A DNA stretch of 14,306 bases, from NCBI GenBank assembly GCA_964531225.1, contig CAZHDB010000037.1, positions 1 to 14,306 of the forward strand, in the 5' to 3' direction. Below, in pieces: positions 6,994 to 14,306 of this stretch. The position numbers and the translations under genes were made by a program. Source of the DNA: CAZHDB01 sp964531225. Its GTDB lineage: Archaea > Thermoproteota > Thermoprotei_A > Sulfolobales > Desulfurococcaceae. Within the stretch, counting starts at the first letter, position 1, and each line of letters starts with the position of its first letter. The notes under the pieces are model-generated. The model was not told where the DNA came from and ran no database searches. It saw nothing but the letters and a program-made list of their open reading frames with translations.

Positions 6994-8157
6994 ATGCTCC
7001 GTCTATTTACTGATAGATTCATTCTTACTCCGGGACCTACAGAGATTCCTAATAGGATAAGACTTGCATTGATTAGGGAATTCACGAATCCTGATCTAGA
7101 TCCGGATTTCCTTGAGCTGTATAAGGGAGTTGTTAAGAAATTAAAAAGGCTAGTAAACGCTGAGAAAAGCGATCTATATATTATGATTGGCGAAGGAATG
7201 CTTGGCCTTGAAGCTGCTATAGCCAATCTTGTTAAGAAAAATGATAAGGTATTAGTAATTGCTAACGGTGTCTTTGGCGAAGGTTTTGCTGATTTAGTTA
7301 GGATGTATGGTGGCGAGCCTGTACTTCTCGAAAGTAATTGGAGGAGGGCTATAGATCCTTCAGATGTAGAACGTAGCTTAGAGAAGAATCGTGATATAAA
7401 GCTTCTTACAGTAGTACATTGTGATACACCTTCAGCTATATTGAATCCTGTTGAAGAAATTGCGAAAATAGCTAGAGGCTTCGGAGTTTTATCGGTAGTA
7501 GATGCTGTATCAAGTATTGGAGGTGTACCCATAAATGTTGATACATCAGGAATAGATATTTTGATCGGTGGTAGCCAAAAAGTGCTTAATGCTCCTCCGG
7601 GCTTAACAATTATTACTATAAGTCAGTATGCATGGGATGAAACAGAACGTGTTAAGTATAATGGCTTCTACCTAAATCTTAGAATTTGGAAAGAAGAATT
7701 AGATAAGGAAGGCATATTTCCATATACAGTATCAGATCCATTGATTAGGGCCCTAGACGAGTCTTTAAACATGATCTTTGAAGAGGGTATTGAAAACGTT
7801 TATGAGAGACATAGAAAAGCTAGACAAGCAGCATGGAGTGCAGTAGAAGCAGCTGGTCTCACTCCCTATCCAATGAAGATAGAGGATTCATCTCCTACAG
7901 TTACTGCAATAGAAGTGCCTACGGGAATAGATGAGGCAAAACTTAGGGAAACTACATGGAAGAAATATGGAGTAATGATAGCAGGTAGCTGGGGCAAATT
8001 AAAGGGTAAAGTAGTTAGAATAGGCCATATGGGTGTACAAGCATCTAGGAATTACTTAATACTAGGATTTACAGCACTAGCTAGAGCTTTAAGAGATCTA
8101 GGCTTCCCCATAAACATTGGAAAAGTAGTAGAGGCTATAGAAGAGAGCTTTCATTAA
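6994..8157 (+). CDS. class V aminotransferase, alanine-glyoxylate / serine-pyruvate type
   Basis: PLP-dependent aminotransferase (fold type I, class V), of the group containing alanine-glyoxylate and serine-pyruvate aminotransferases; in archaea some members act on other amino acids such as aspartate, so the substrate is open. At 387 residues it is full length. Seen: ILTPGPTEIP at residues 10-19, the cofactor-binding aspartate in VVDAVSSIGG (Asp170), and the Schiff-base lysine in GGSQKVLNAPPG (Lys196). The C-terminal small domain has WGKLKGKVVRIGHMG. The start is supported by AGGGGGTC a few bases before ATG 6994. It stands alone after a divergent promoter region, and no frameshift or unusual residue is visible. 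Confidence 0.92.
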   Translation: MLRLFTDRFILTPGPTEIPNRIRLALIREFTNPDLDPDFLELYKGVVKKLKRLVNAEKSDLYIMIGEGMLGLEAAIANLVKKNDKVLVIANGVFGEGFADLVRMYGGEPVLLESNWRRAIDPSDVERSLEKNRDIKLLTVVHCDTPSAILNPVEEIAKIARGFGVLSVVDAVSSIGGVPINVDTSGIDILIGGSQKVLNAPPGLTIITISQYAWDETERVKYNGFYLNLRIWKEELDKEGIFPYTVSDPLIRALDESLNMIFEEGIENVYERHRKARQAAWSAVEAAGLTPYPMKIEDSSPTVTAIEVPTGIDEAKLRETTWKKYGVMIAGSWGKLKGKVVRIGHMGVQASRNYLILGFTALARALRDLGFPINIGKVVEAIEESFH

Positions 8158-8199
8158 ATTAACATGAAATATTTTTATGATACATACAGTTATTTTTCC

Positions 8200-8249
8200 C
8201 ATTTAAAATTTTTAACTATAATAAACATGATATGGATTAAGGGATATGC
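8200..8249 (+). promoter_or_regulatory. promoter and ribosome binding site of the YdjM-like gene
   Basis: TTTAAAAT at 8202-8209 is a TATA-like box; a start about 25 bases on gives a leader of under 20 bases. AAGGGAT at 8239-8245 precedes TTG 8250 at suitable spacing. An in-frame TAA at 8238-8240 leaves TTG 8250 as the only possible start that keeps the conserved N-terminus. Confidence 0.4.
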
Positions 8250-8750
8250 TTGCCATTTACACCTTTTCATTTGGGTCCTGCATTGGCTATAGGTTTACCT
8301 ATTAGAAAATATATCCATGCCCCAACCTTCATCATAGCTAATGTAATAATCGATATAGAGCCTCTCTTAGTTATTCTTCTAGACCTAAATTATCCTTTAC
8401 ACGGATATTTACATACATTTATAGGCGCTATTATTGTTGGACTATCTCTAGGCTATATAGTGTACTTGCTTGACGCAATGTTTAATAATGTATGGAATAA
8501 GCTACTTCTTACACCAGGATCAAGTACTTGCTTAAGACAATTTCTTATAGCAGGGATCTCAGGAACGGCACTACATGTGCTTTTAGATGCTCCTCTCTAC
8601 TACGACATAAAGCCCTTTTACCCACTAGCTACGAATCCTATTTACTATTCAGAATCGAATTCAATGATCTATATAACATGTATAATACTAGGCATCATTG
8701 GACTAATATACTACGTCCACATTATACTCAATAAACAACCTAGGATGTGA
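8250..8750 (+). CDS. YdjM/DUF457-like membrane-bound metal-dependent hydrolase
   Basis: A 166-residue integral membrane protein beginning PFTPFHLGPALAIG, the start typical of the YdjM-type (DUF457/DUF4184-like) group annotated as membrane-bound metal-dependent hydrolases. Candidate metal ligands are His7, Asp35 and Glu37 in IIDIEP, His51 and His55 in HGYLH, and His109 and Asp113 in HVLLDAP. Hydrophobic spans cover roughly residues 25-45, 55-75, 98-112 and 140-160. It starts at TTG: an upstream in-frame stop rules out any earlier start, and the ATG at 8246 is in another frame. It probably sits in the cytoplasmic membrane; the substrate is unknown. It lies 92 bases after the aminotransferase, with its own possible promoter. 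Confidence 0.8.
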   Translation: MPFTPFHLGPALAIGLPIRKYIHAPTFIIANVIIDIEPLLVILLDLNYPLHGYLHTFIGAIIVGLSLGYIVYLLDAMFNNVWNKLLLTPGSSTCLRQFLIAGISGTALHVLLDAPLYYDIKPFYPLATNPIYYSESNSMIYITCIILGIIGLIYYVHIILNKQPRM

Positions 8751-8850
8751 TAGATACCATGTCTAATAAAATAGTAAATATAGATGAATTTCTTTATTAC
8801 TATGGCTTAAATATTCTTCATCTTGACGGAGTCCTCCATAATACTTCTAG

Positions 8851-8900
8851 GCTAATTTATATATTTCATAGTTTTCTTCTAATGACTTGGTAGTTGTGCT
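8851..8900 (+). promoter_or_regulatory. promoter of the broken nitroreductase
   Basis: TTTATATA at 8856-8863 is a near-consensus TATA box. Transcription would begin near 8887, leaving a leader of about 14 bases before ATG 8901, with no clear ribosome binding site. The promoter looks intact even though the gene is not, which suggests recent inactivation. Confidence 0.5.
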
Positions 8901-9502
8901 ATGGAGTTAAAGGATTATGTATATAGTTTAGCTAGGAAAAGGAGGAGTATTAGAAAATATAGGAGCGATCCAATAGATCTTGGCGACGTATTATATACAA
9001 TATCTACTGCGATACAAGCCCGTCTGGAGCTAATAAGCAGCCTTGGAGATTTATTCTAGTAAATGATCCCCATGTAAAGAAGCAGATAAGGAAAATATGT
9101 GAAGTAGGTGAAGAAAGATTCTATAAGAGTAATAAAGCCCCGGAGTGGTTTAGAAAATGGGCTAGTGAGAGAGGAATTAGCTGGAGTAAACCATTCTTAA
9201 CCGATGCTCCATATCTTATAATTGTATTATCTAATAAGAAAGCTCCATATTCAAAAGAAAGTACATGGCTAGCAATAGGCTATTTATTACTTGCTCTTGA
9301 AGAGAAAAGTCTTTCTTCATTAACATATACTCCTTCAGAGTCTAAAGGGGTCTTAAAGTTACTTGGAGTACCTGATGATTATGAATTAGAAGTAATTATT
9401 CCCGTAGGTAAATCAGCTGAAGAAAAGGTAAAGGAGAAGAGACTATTACTTAAAGACGTAGTTTTTCTAAATCGGTGGGATAATCCAATAAACGTGACAT
9501 AG
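8901..9502 (+). pseudogene. nitroreductase-family FMN oxidoreductase broken by a one-base deletion
   Basis: NAD(P)H-dependent FMN flavoprotein of the nitroreductase family. ATG 8901 begins MELKDYVYSLARKRRSIRKY, with the FMN-phosphate-binding RRSIRKY, and runs to a stop at 9057-9059 after 52 residues. Adding one base at the C-run 9019-9021 (GCCCGTCT, expected GCCCCGTCT) restores AIQAPSGANKQPWRFILV, the family's P-S-G-x-N-x-Q-P-W flavin-binding motif. An uninterrupted reading then continues to TAG 9502, with TDAPYLIIVLSNK, TWLAIGYLLLALEEKSLSS and LGVPDDYELEVIIPVGK. The rebuilt length is about 200 residues, normal for the family. The second part has no usable start near its beginning. Only one lesion is present, so it is either a young pseudogene or a sequencing error in a homopolymer. 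Confidence 0.85.
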
Positions 9503-9814
9503 ATCTTCTAAATAGAAACTATATTTGTAGTCTTGTGTAAGAGCTATTTTACTAGTATTCTTCTTCCTCTACTACTTTTTATTTAATTCTTATTTAATAA
9601 TGGGGTCTTCCATGACTTTTCCTAATGAATATCTAAATGCTTCAAGTTTTATGTATTCTGCGAAATGCTTAGTTATTCAGTAGTGGCACGGTTTTAGTTT
9701 TCTAGTAGTTTTAATAGTAATATCTTAATTGAAGATGCTTTAATGAATGTATAATAAAATTAATTACTTTTTAATAGGATTAATCTCTTTATAATACTAA
9801 TCTCTCATGTTGTT
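9503..9814. other. intergenic region, no supported gene
   Basis: This 312-base AT-rich spacer lies between two converging broken genes. T-rich tracts at 9547-9590 (TTCTTCTTCC, ACTTTTTATTT) could terminate plus-strand transcription from the nitroreductase. On the minus strand a 29-codon frame (roughly 9681 down to 9598) reads KHFAEYIKLEAFRYSLGKVM then EDPIIK and looks protein-like, but it has no start and no recognisable family; at most it is a gene remnant. Confidence 0.4.
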
Positions 9815-11321
9815 TTAAGTTCGGGATCTCTTTTGCCTCAGATAGTATCTTGTTAGGACTAAAATTATGATGGCTATCGAGATGGCTAATATGTAGGGGA
9901 ATATATTTGATAAGCCTCCTGTATGATATACTTCTATATTCTTGTCCACGACTGGTTTTTGAAGCCTTGGTTCATAGGAGAAATCATTTGTATTAACACT
10001 ATAGATCTCATCTGGTTCATTGGTATCGCTTTGTTCCTTGTATTCAGGGCCTTGAACCGATCCCCACCAGTTATATTCCGCATTAACATCATTAGAATCT
10101 TGTACATATACTCCATAACCATCATTTTTAGTCAGATTATTATAGTTTATATCTATATTTAATGAATCCATTACTAATACGCCCGCCAAAGTATTACTCA
10201 CTATGTTATTATATTGGGCATTGATATCTTGAGATCTATATAGTTTTAAACCATACATACTATTCTCTTCAAGCCTATTATTTAATAGAGTAACATTTTT
10301 AGAGAACTTTATCTCTATGCCTATTCTATTTTCACTAATAATAGAGCTATTTATGACAATATTACTAGAAAAATAAAGCCCTATTCCAAACAATGGTATT
10401 ATATACTGATACGTCATGTATTAAGACATTCTTTGATGAAACAATGACTGCCATACCTATATCTCCGGTTATGGTCCCGTTTTTATTGAATAAGTATAGT
10501 AAGGGTTTGCCATTAACTGTATTATTTTTAAATTCATGTTTATAATAAAGGAGTTTATCTCCACTAATTGATATACTTGTATTTTTAAACTGATTATTTA
10601 TGATCACATTATTTATATTTTTATCTATATATAATCCTCCTCCTTCAAAATAATTATTTGAAATGGTTAAAGACGTGCTATTGTAAGCGTATAAGTCATA
10701 TGAATTGGCTATGAATTTATTATCGCTAATGAGTATACCTCTTGAATTAGCAATAGATAATCCATAAACATTAGCATATATCTTGTTGTTTATTATTTCT
10801 ATATTCTTGGATCTGCGTATTGTTATTCCAGCGTAATTACCCGTTATAAGATTATTCCTTAAAATAGTGTAGTCAGAGCCTTCAATGACAAGTCCAGGCT
10901 TATCGTATTGTATTCCGCAGTCTCTTAGTATACTTTCTCTCATAATGAGGGTTCCATGAAATTCGAATAAGTATGTCTTATTAGTTCCAGATCTTATTGT
11001 AGAATTTATTATTTCTAATGTAGCTCCTTTATTAACAATTATACTTAGTTCACCGTTATAATCACTATCCATGTAAATAATGGAATTCGCTATAACGAGT
11101 GTAACATTAGGCTTTATAATGATGTTACCACTAACGTGTTTCCTAATATTTTCAATAACTGTATTTTCATTTATAATCCAATCTTCATTATTATTCTGGC
11201 TATGTGTGCGAACTATAGCTACCTGGCCCATAATATATGTCATGAACAACATTATTAGAGTTATTAAAAGAAATCCTTTTACCAGGGTTCTCTGTGCTCT
11301 AAGGATTAGCAACAAAACCAC
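9815..11321 (-). pseudogene. membrane-anchored beta-helix (NosD/PbH1-like) surface protein broken by a one-base insertion
   Basis: An extracellular right-handed parallel beta-helix protein, found in two frames. The first frame (11321-10365) has a signal-like hydrophobic segment (GFLLITLIMLFMTYIMGQVA), then repeated NosD/PbH1 rungs such as YTILRNNLITGNYAGITIRR and NIEIINNKIYANVYGLSIAN. It ends in an out-of-register VWNRALFF. Dropping one T of TTT (10388-10390) gives IVGIGLYFSSNIVINSS and more rungs, then YNWWGSVQGPE, the usual end of such helices, and a C-terminal membrane anchor (NIFPYILAISIAIIILVLTR) followed by basic residues. The rebuilt protein is about 500 residues. The listed GTG 11321 overlaps AGGTGG, a likely ribosome binding site, so TTG at 11315 or 11312 is a better start. 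The truncated product would lose its anchor. Ligand unknown. Confidence 0.82.
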
Positions 11322-11426
11322 CTAGACGTGTATAAAATATCTAGTAATATCTAAGTTATATACCTTGTAATACATTAGATCTAATACTAATTCTTAAATC
11401 TACGTGTAGAGCATTTTTATAAAGTG
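11322..11426 (-). promoter_or_regulatory. promoter of the beta-helix gene
   Basis: In the 105-base gap after galK, GTATATAAC on the minus strand (about 11356-11364) is a TATA-like box that would start transcription near 11333, about 11-20 bases before the candidate starts. A second A/T box (TTTATAC, about 11331-11338) lies too close to them. The gene therefore probably has its own promoter and is not simply the tail of the gal operon. A weak hairpin (AGCA...TGCT around 11407-11425) follows the galK stop. Confidence 0.4.
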
Positions 11427-12710
11427 CTATAATTCTCTTCTTAATCCAGTATCTATTTTGACTATCCATCCACGCCTAGCCCCATATTCTAATCCTTTTC
11501 TTAGAACGTTTTCGGCATCCTTTAAGTCCTTGGCTAAAGCAGTTAATGAACCTCCAAGCCCTGCTCCTGACAATTTTACTCCTAAAGCTCCAGCCGCTAA
11601 TGCTGCATTCCTTATCCTTTCTAGTTCTGGAAGACTCACATCATATAGATCTCTTAATAATGTGTGCTGGTAATTCATGATAACCCCTATAAGGGCTAGA
11701 TCCGGACTATCTGAGTTCAATGCCTTCTCTACTTCATCTCTCCATTCATTACCTAGTACGGCAACTATCTTATCGAGATCGGGTATGCCTCCTCTAATTA
11801 TGTTCAAAGCCAATAGTGTTGATTCATGCATTTTAAATGTAAATTCTATTCTCCTCCTTGGAGTATCTGGAAGCCTATTTATATATGGCAGTAATTCCTC
11901 ATACTTTATCTCATCCCATTTAACATCATAATATTTATCACTAAGTTTCTCCAGAATATTATCTTTAAGATCATTCATCTGGAGAAGAATTCTTAAACCT
12001 TCATTGATCTCAGCTTGTCTCTTAGGATGTATATCTGCTGTACTATGCCTAATGCCAGAGTCAAGAACTATAAAGACTCCATTAAGTATCGGAAGCTCCT
12101 CTACATTATATGGAGGCCTTGTCTCTATCTTCAATATTCCTCCAAACGTTGAACCATACTGATCTAGTCTACCGCAAGGAATGCCCATTATATCGTGTTC
12201 TGCATGAAAAGCTAGTTCAGCGATATCCTTCTTACTTAAATTGTATCCATAAACTTCATTTATTGCACCAATAAATGATACGAGTAATGCAGCACTACTA
12301 GCTAGTCCTGCAGCAACCGGCACATCACTATATATCAATGCATTAAATCCGCCGACATCCTTATGTATTTCCTTTAATGCCTTTACAGACGACCTAATAT
12401 AGTTTCCAAACCACTTGCCGCCTCTGAGAACAATATCTTCTACATTAAATGAATCTATGTACTCCATTCCTTCCCTTAAAAGATTAATTGATATGATCCT
12501 TGTCGTTCTTCCATAAATTCTTGAAACAGCAATATATGTTCTTAAATTAATACCTATAGATACAACTGGTAAGCCCTTATAGTCTTGATGAGTATTTAAG
12601 AAGTCTATGCGTCCAGGTGCAGATGATATTACTTCTGGCTCGGAGTTGAAGAATCTTTTAAATTCAGATACTACGTATTTAACTAATTCTCTGCTACTCA
12701 ATACATTCAC
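11427..12710 (-). CDS. galK: galactokinase-like GHMP kinase
   Basis: GHMP-family sugar kinase, expected to phosphorylate galactose at C1 with ATP as the first Leloir step; 427 residues, slightly longer than usual. Seen: APGRIDFLNTHQDYKG at residues 31-46 in place of the galactokinase signature, the ATP loop PVAAGLASSAA at 131-141, the catalytic-base aspartate in CGRLDQYGS (Asp183), SGIRHSTA near 218, and the third GHMP motif KLSGAGLGGS at 379-388. It starts at GTG 12710, overlapping the end of galT by 17 bases, so the two are cotranscribed and probably translationally coupled. In the first motif the usual Gly-Glu before His is Asn-Thr (LNTHQDY against IGEHTDY), so the sugar-binding glutamate is absent and another sugar is possible. 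The galT neighbour favours galactose. Confidence 0.85.
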   Translation of the reverse strand: MNVLSSRELVKYVVSEFKRFFNSEPEVISSAPGRIDFLNTHQDYKGLPVVSIGINLRTYIAVSRIYGRTTRIISINLLREGMEYIDSFNVEDIVLRGGKWFGNYIRSSVKALKEIHKDVGGFNALIYSDVPVAAGLASSAALLVSFIGAINEVYGYNLSKKDIAELAFHAEHDIMGIPCGRLDQYGSTFGGILKIETRPPYNVEELPILNGVFIVLDSGIRHSTADIHPKRQAEINEGLRILLQMNDLKDNILEKLSDKYYDVKWDEIKYEELLPYINRLPDTPRRRIEFTFKMHESTLLALNIIRGGIPDLDKIVAVLGNEWRDEVEKALNSDSPDLALIGVIMNYQHTLLRDLYDVSLPELERIRNAALAAGALGVKLSGAGLGGSLTALAKDLKDAENVLRKGLEYGARRGWIVKIDTGLRREL

Positions 12711-13713
12711 CCAATACCTTGTCTAGGCGTTTATCAACCGCTTTTTTACATGCTTCTCTTAATTCTTTAGCCTTTACTTCAGGTACTCCATCATATGTAA
12801 ATACTCCGAAGCCCCATTCAATGCCAGCGGCGTACTTTAGTCTATCTCTATCCCTATATGGTTGATAGAATTCTACATGCATATGATAATAATCTAGTCT
12901 TTTCTTTGAGGGATTCTGATGAAATACCATGATATATGGCATGTCTCTTTCAAAAAGCATGTTATATGTTGCTGTCACAACTCTCAAGGCATCACCGAGA
13001 TATAAGGAGTCTTCATTACTATACTCTGCTAAGGAGCCAAGATGTTTCTTAGGATATACATGGACTTCATAAGGCCACATAGCATAATATGGCAAAAGTA
13101 TGGTGAATAGTTTATTCTCATATATGATCCTTTTTCCTATTCTACGCTCTTCAGACAATATATCACATAAGAGACAATTGCCTGTTTTCTCATAATATTC
13201 TTTAAAGGATTCTATTTCAGCCGCTACTCTTGGAGGAATAAATGGAAGAGCATATATTTGTGAATGTGGATGGGTTAATGAAACACCTATCTCCTTACCT
13301 TTATTCCTAAATTCTGCAACATATTCGATGAATGGTAAGCTTGATAGTTTTTCATATTCTCTCTTAAACATATTAATTACTTTAGACATATGTTCTAGAG
13401 ACAGATCACATAGATCCCCTTCATGCTCAGGTGTTTCAACAAGTACTTCGCAGACTCCCTTAGCATCTATAGCTCTAAATAGGGGACTGCCGGGCTCCAT
13501 AGGCTTTGGAGGATTAGGTGATAGAGCAGGATACTTATTAGGCAATACAATTACATCCCATTTCCCCAGATCCTTTGTTTCGGGAGCACCAGGACAGAAT
13601 GGACAAAATCTTTCTCCATGCTCATCGGGTCTCCAAGGCCTTTTACCCCTATGACCAGCTATAATTATCCATTGTTTTAATAAAGGATGCCAACGGGCCT
13701 CATTAAGTTGCAT
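12694..13713 (-). CDS. galT: galactose-1-phosphate uridylyltransferase
   Basis: Transfers UMP between UDP-glucose and galactose 1-phosphate in the Leloir pathway, through a uridylyl-histidine intermediate; cytoplasmic. The 339 residues are full length for the HIT-superfamily GalT. Seen: the metal-site CPFCPGAPE with Cys37 and Cys40, THPHSQIYALPFIPP with His148, nucleophile His150 and Gln152, a second cysteine pair CLLC at 180-183, and the C-terminal FHQNPSKK and YYHMHVEFYQP, the second histidine motif. ATG 13713 follows GAGGTGAT by four bases, the strongest ribosome binding site in the window. It is the first gene of a galT-galK unit and lies downstream of an Lrp-type regulator on the same strand. 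No galE is seen here. Confidence 0.93.
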   Translation of the reverse strand: MQLNEARWHPLLKQWIIIAGHRGKRPWRPDEHGERFCPFCPGAPETKDLGKWDVIVLPNKYPALSPNPPKPMEPGSPLFRAIDAKGVCEVLVETPEHEGDLCDLSLEHMSKVINMFKREYEKLSSLPFIEYVAEFRNKGKEIGVSLTHPHSQIYALPFIPPRVAAEIESFKEYYEKTGNCLLCDILSEERRIGKRIIYENKLFTILLPYYAMWPYEVHVYPKKHLGSLAEYSNEDSLYLGDALRVVTATYNMLFERDMPYIMVFHQNPSKKRLDYYHMHVEFYQPYRDRDRLKYAAGIEWGFGVFTYDGVPEVKAKELREACKKAVDKRLDKVLGECIE

Positions 13714-13885
13714 TAAATCACCTCATTCTAGACAAACTAAGCATTAGTATCAATATTAAGATAACTTACTCCATAGACTAGTTTAAACATTTTACAACAT
13801 CCAATTTAATAAATCTTTTAAATACCCTATATTTTCAAAATTATTTTAAACACAATTCTAAATTAGTGAGTTAAAGTTTATTTAG
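13714..13885 (-). promoter_or_regulatory. galT-galK promoter region
   Basis: This 172-base spacer separates the Lrp gene from galT on the minus strand. TCTTAATAT at about 13754-13763 gives a TATA-like box about 20-25 bases before a start near 13735, with GAGGTGAT in a short leader. A second candidate, GTATTTAAAAG near 13815-13826, would give a leader of about 80 bases. No gene was seen. Which box is used cannot be told from sequence. Confidence 0.4.
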
Positions 13886-14306
13886 CTACTTATTGTGTTT
13901 CGGGGGAGGAATGATATAAGTAAGTCTTCTTTTATAAACGTCCATTATAATTGATACATCATAGTTTTTAACTCCTTCTATTTTACCTAGTTTCATTGTT
14001 AGAAAGTTCTTGAGTTCATCTAGATCTCTAACTATAACGTCCACTAGTACATCGTGTGTTCCAGTAGAGAGAGCTATCAGGTATACTTCATCTAATTCCT
14101 TTAAATCCTCTATAAGAGATTGAATTTTATTAACATCTGCGTCAATACCTATTCTAGCCATAACCCCATATCCTAGCTTAGAAGGATCTACTATTATAGT
14201 GAAGCCCTCAATATATCCTCTTTCAATCAATGATTTTATTCTAGCTCTAATTGTAGCTTCAGAAACTCCTAGTTCCCTAGCTAATTGAGTATATTTATAT
14301 CTAGAA
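13886..14306 (-). CDS. Lrp/AsnC family transcriptional regulator, N-terminus outside the window
   Basis: A second feast/famine regulator, reading leftward from the window edge in an open frame to TAG at 13886-13888. About 139 residues are visible. The helix-turn-helix is there (YTQLARELGVSEATIRARI, then KSLIERGYIEGFTIIVD), followed by the RAM effector domain (GYGVMARIGIDADVNKIQ, LIALSTGTHDVLVDVIVRDL, GVKNYDVSIIMDVYKRR). An apparent TTG start at 14230 would cut the helix-turn-helix in half, so the gene must begin beyond the right edge, probably 10-20 codons away. It lies upstream of galT-galK on the same strand, 172 bases apart, and could be a local regulator of that unit or of itself. Its effector is unknown. 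Confidence 0.88.
   Translation of the reverse strand, partial: SRYKYTQLARELGVSEATIRARIKSLIERGYIEGFTIIVDPSKLGYGVMARIGIDADVNKIQSLIEDLKELDEVYLIALSTGTHDVLVDVIVRDLDELKNFLTMKLGKIEGVKNYDVSIIMDVYKRRLTYIIPPPKHNK

Noticed and set aside
6963..7532. Long minus-strand open frame of 189 residues
   Set aside because: It lies opposite the class V aminotransferase, whose motifs are clear; the minus reading is low-complexity Ser/Leu/Ile sequence with no family features.
9011..9060. Programmed frameshifting as an explanation for the split nitroreductase
   Set aside because: The junction is a C-run without a slippery heptamer or an evident downstream stem, so loss of one base is simpler.
9598..9681. Protein-like minus-strand frame containing FAEYIKLEAFRYSLGKVM
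   Set aside because: No start codon, about 29 codons, no recognised family; mentioned only as a possible remnant.
11458..11931. Plus-strand open frames opposite galK
   Set aside because: Shadows of a gene with all three GHMP kinase motifs on the minus strand.
13328..13654. Plus-strand open frame opposite galT
   Set aside because: Shadow of galT, whose histidine and cysteine motifs are in the minus frame.

Overview
The window looks like a hyperthermophilic crenarchaeon (Thermoproteota). The likeliest group is Desulfurococcaceae close to Staphylothermus; this is an inference from gene content and composition, not a database match. Supporting signs are strong A+T richness, AGA/AGG and ATA codon preference, GTG and TTG starts, GGTG-type ribosome binding sites close to the starts, TATA-like boxes instead of bacterial -35/-10 signals, Lrp/AsnC regulators, VapBC pairs, an Mth938-like protein and archaeal-type GalK/GalT.

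Layout. 1-1626 (minus) is the N-terminal 542 residues of an oligopeptide-type ABC transporter binding protein, running off the left edge. Divergent from it is a complete YtcJ-type amidohydrolase (1687-3360), followed by an Lrp/AsnC regulator (to 3867) whose expected start codon is missing. An AT-rich gap leads to an intact vapBC pair (4260-4914). Then comes a stretch of decayed genes: an AbrB-type antitoxin with three frameshifts, its PIN toxin with one frameshift, and, on the minus strand, a DUF3795 cysteine-rich gene cut by an in-frame TAA. Next are an intact Mth938-like gene (minus), a palindrome-rich divergent intergenic region, a class V aminotransferase (6994-8157) and a YdjM-like membrane protein (8250-8750). 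A nitroreductase (8901-9502) is broken by one missing base. A large signal- and membrane-anchored beta-helix surface protein (minus, 9815-11321) is broken by one extra base. The right end holds galK and galT (minus, overlapping) and the upstream part of a second Lrp/AsnC regulator (13886-14306).

How the genes work together. The transporter and amidohydrolase fit a peptide- or amide-using heterotroph. GalT and GalK form two steps of the Leloir pathway; galE is not in the window. The Lrp gene lies upstream of galT on the same strand. The main surprise is that the long metabolic genes (transporter, amidohydrolase, aminotransferase, galK, galT) contain no frameshift, while at least five accessory genes are broken by clear single events. 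No tRNA, rRNA, CRISPR array or insertion sequence was seen.
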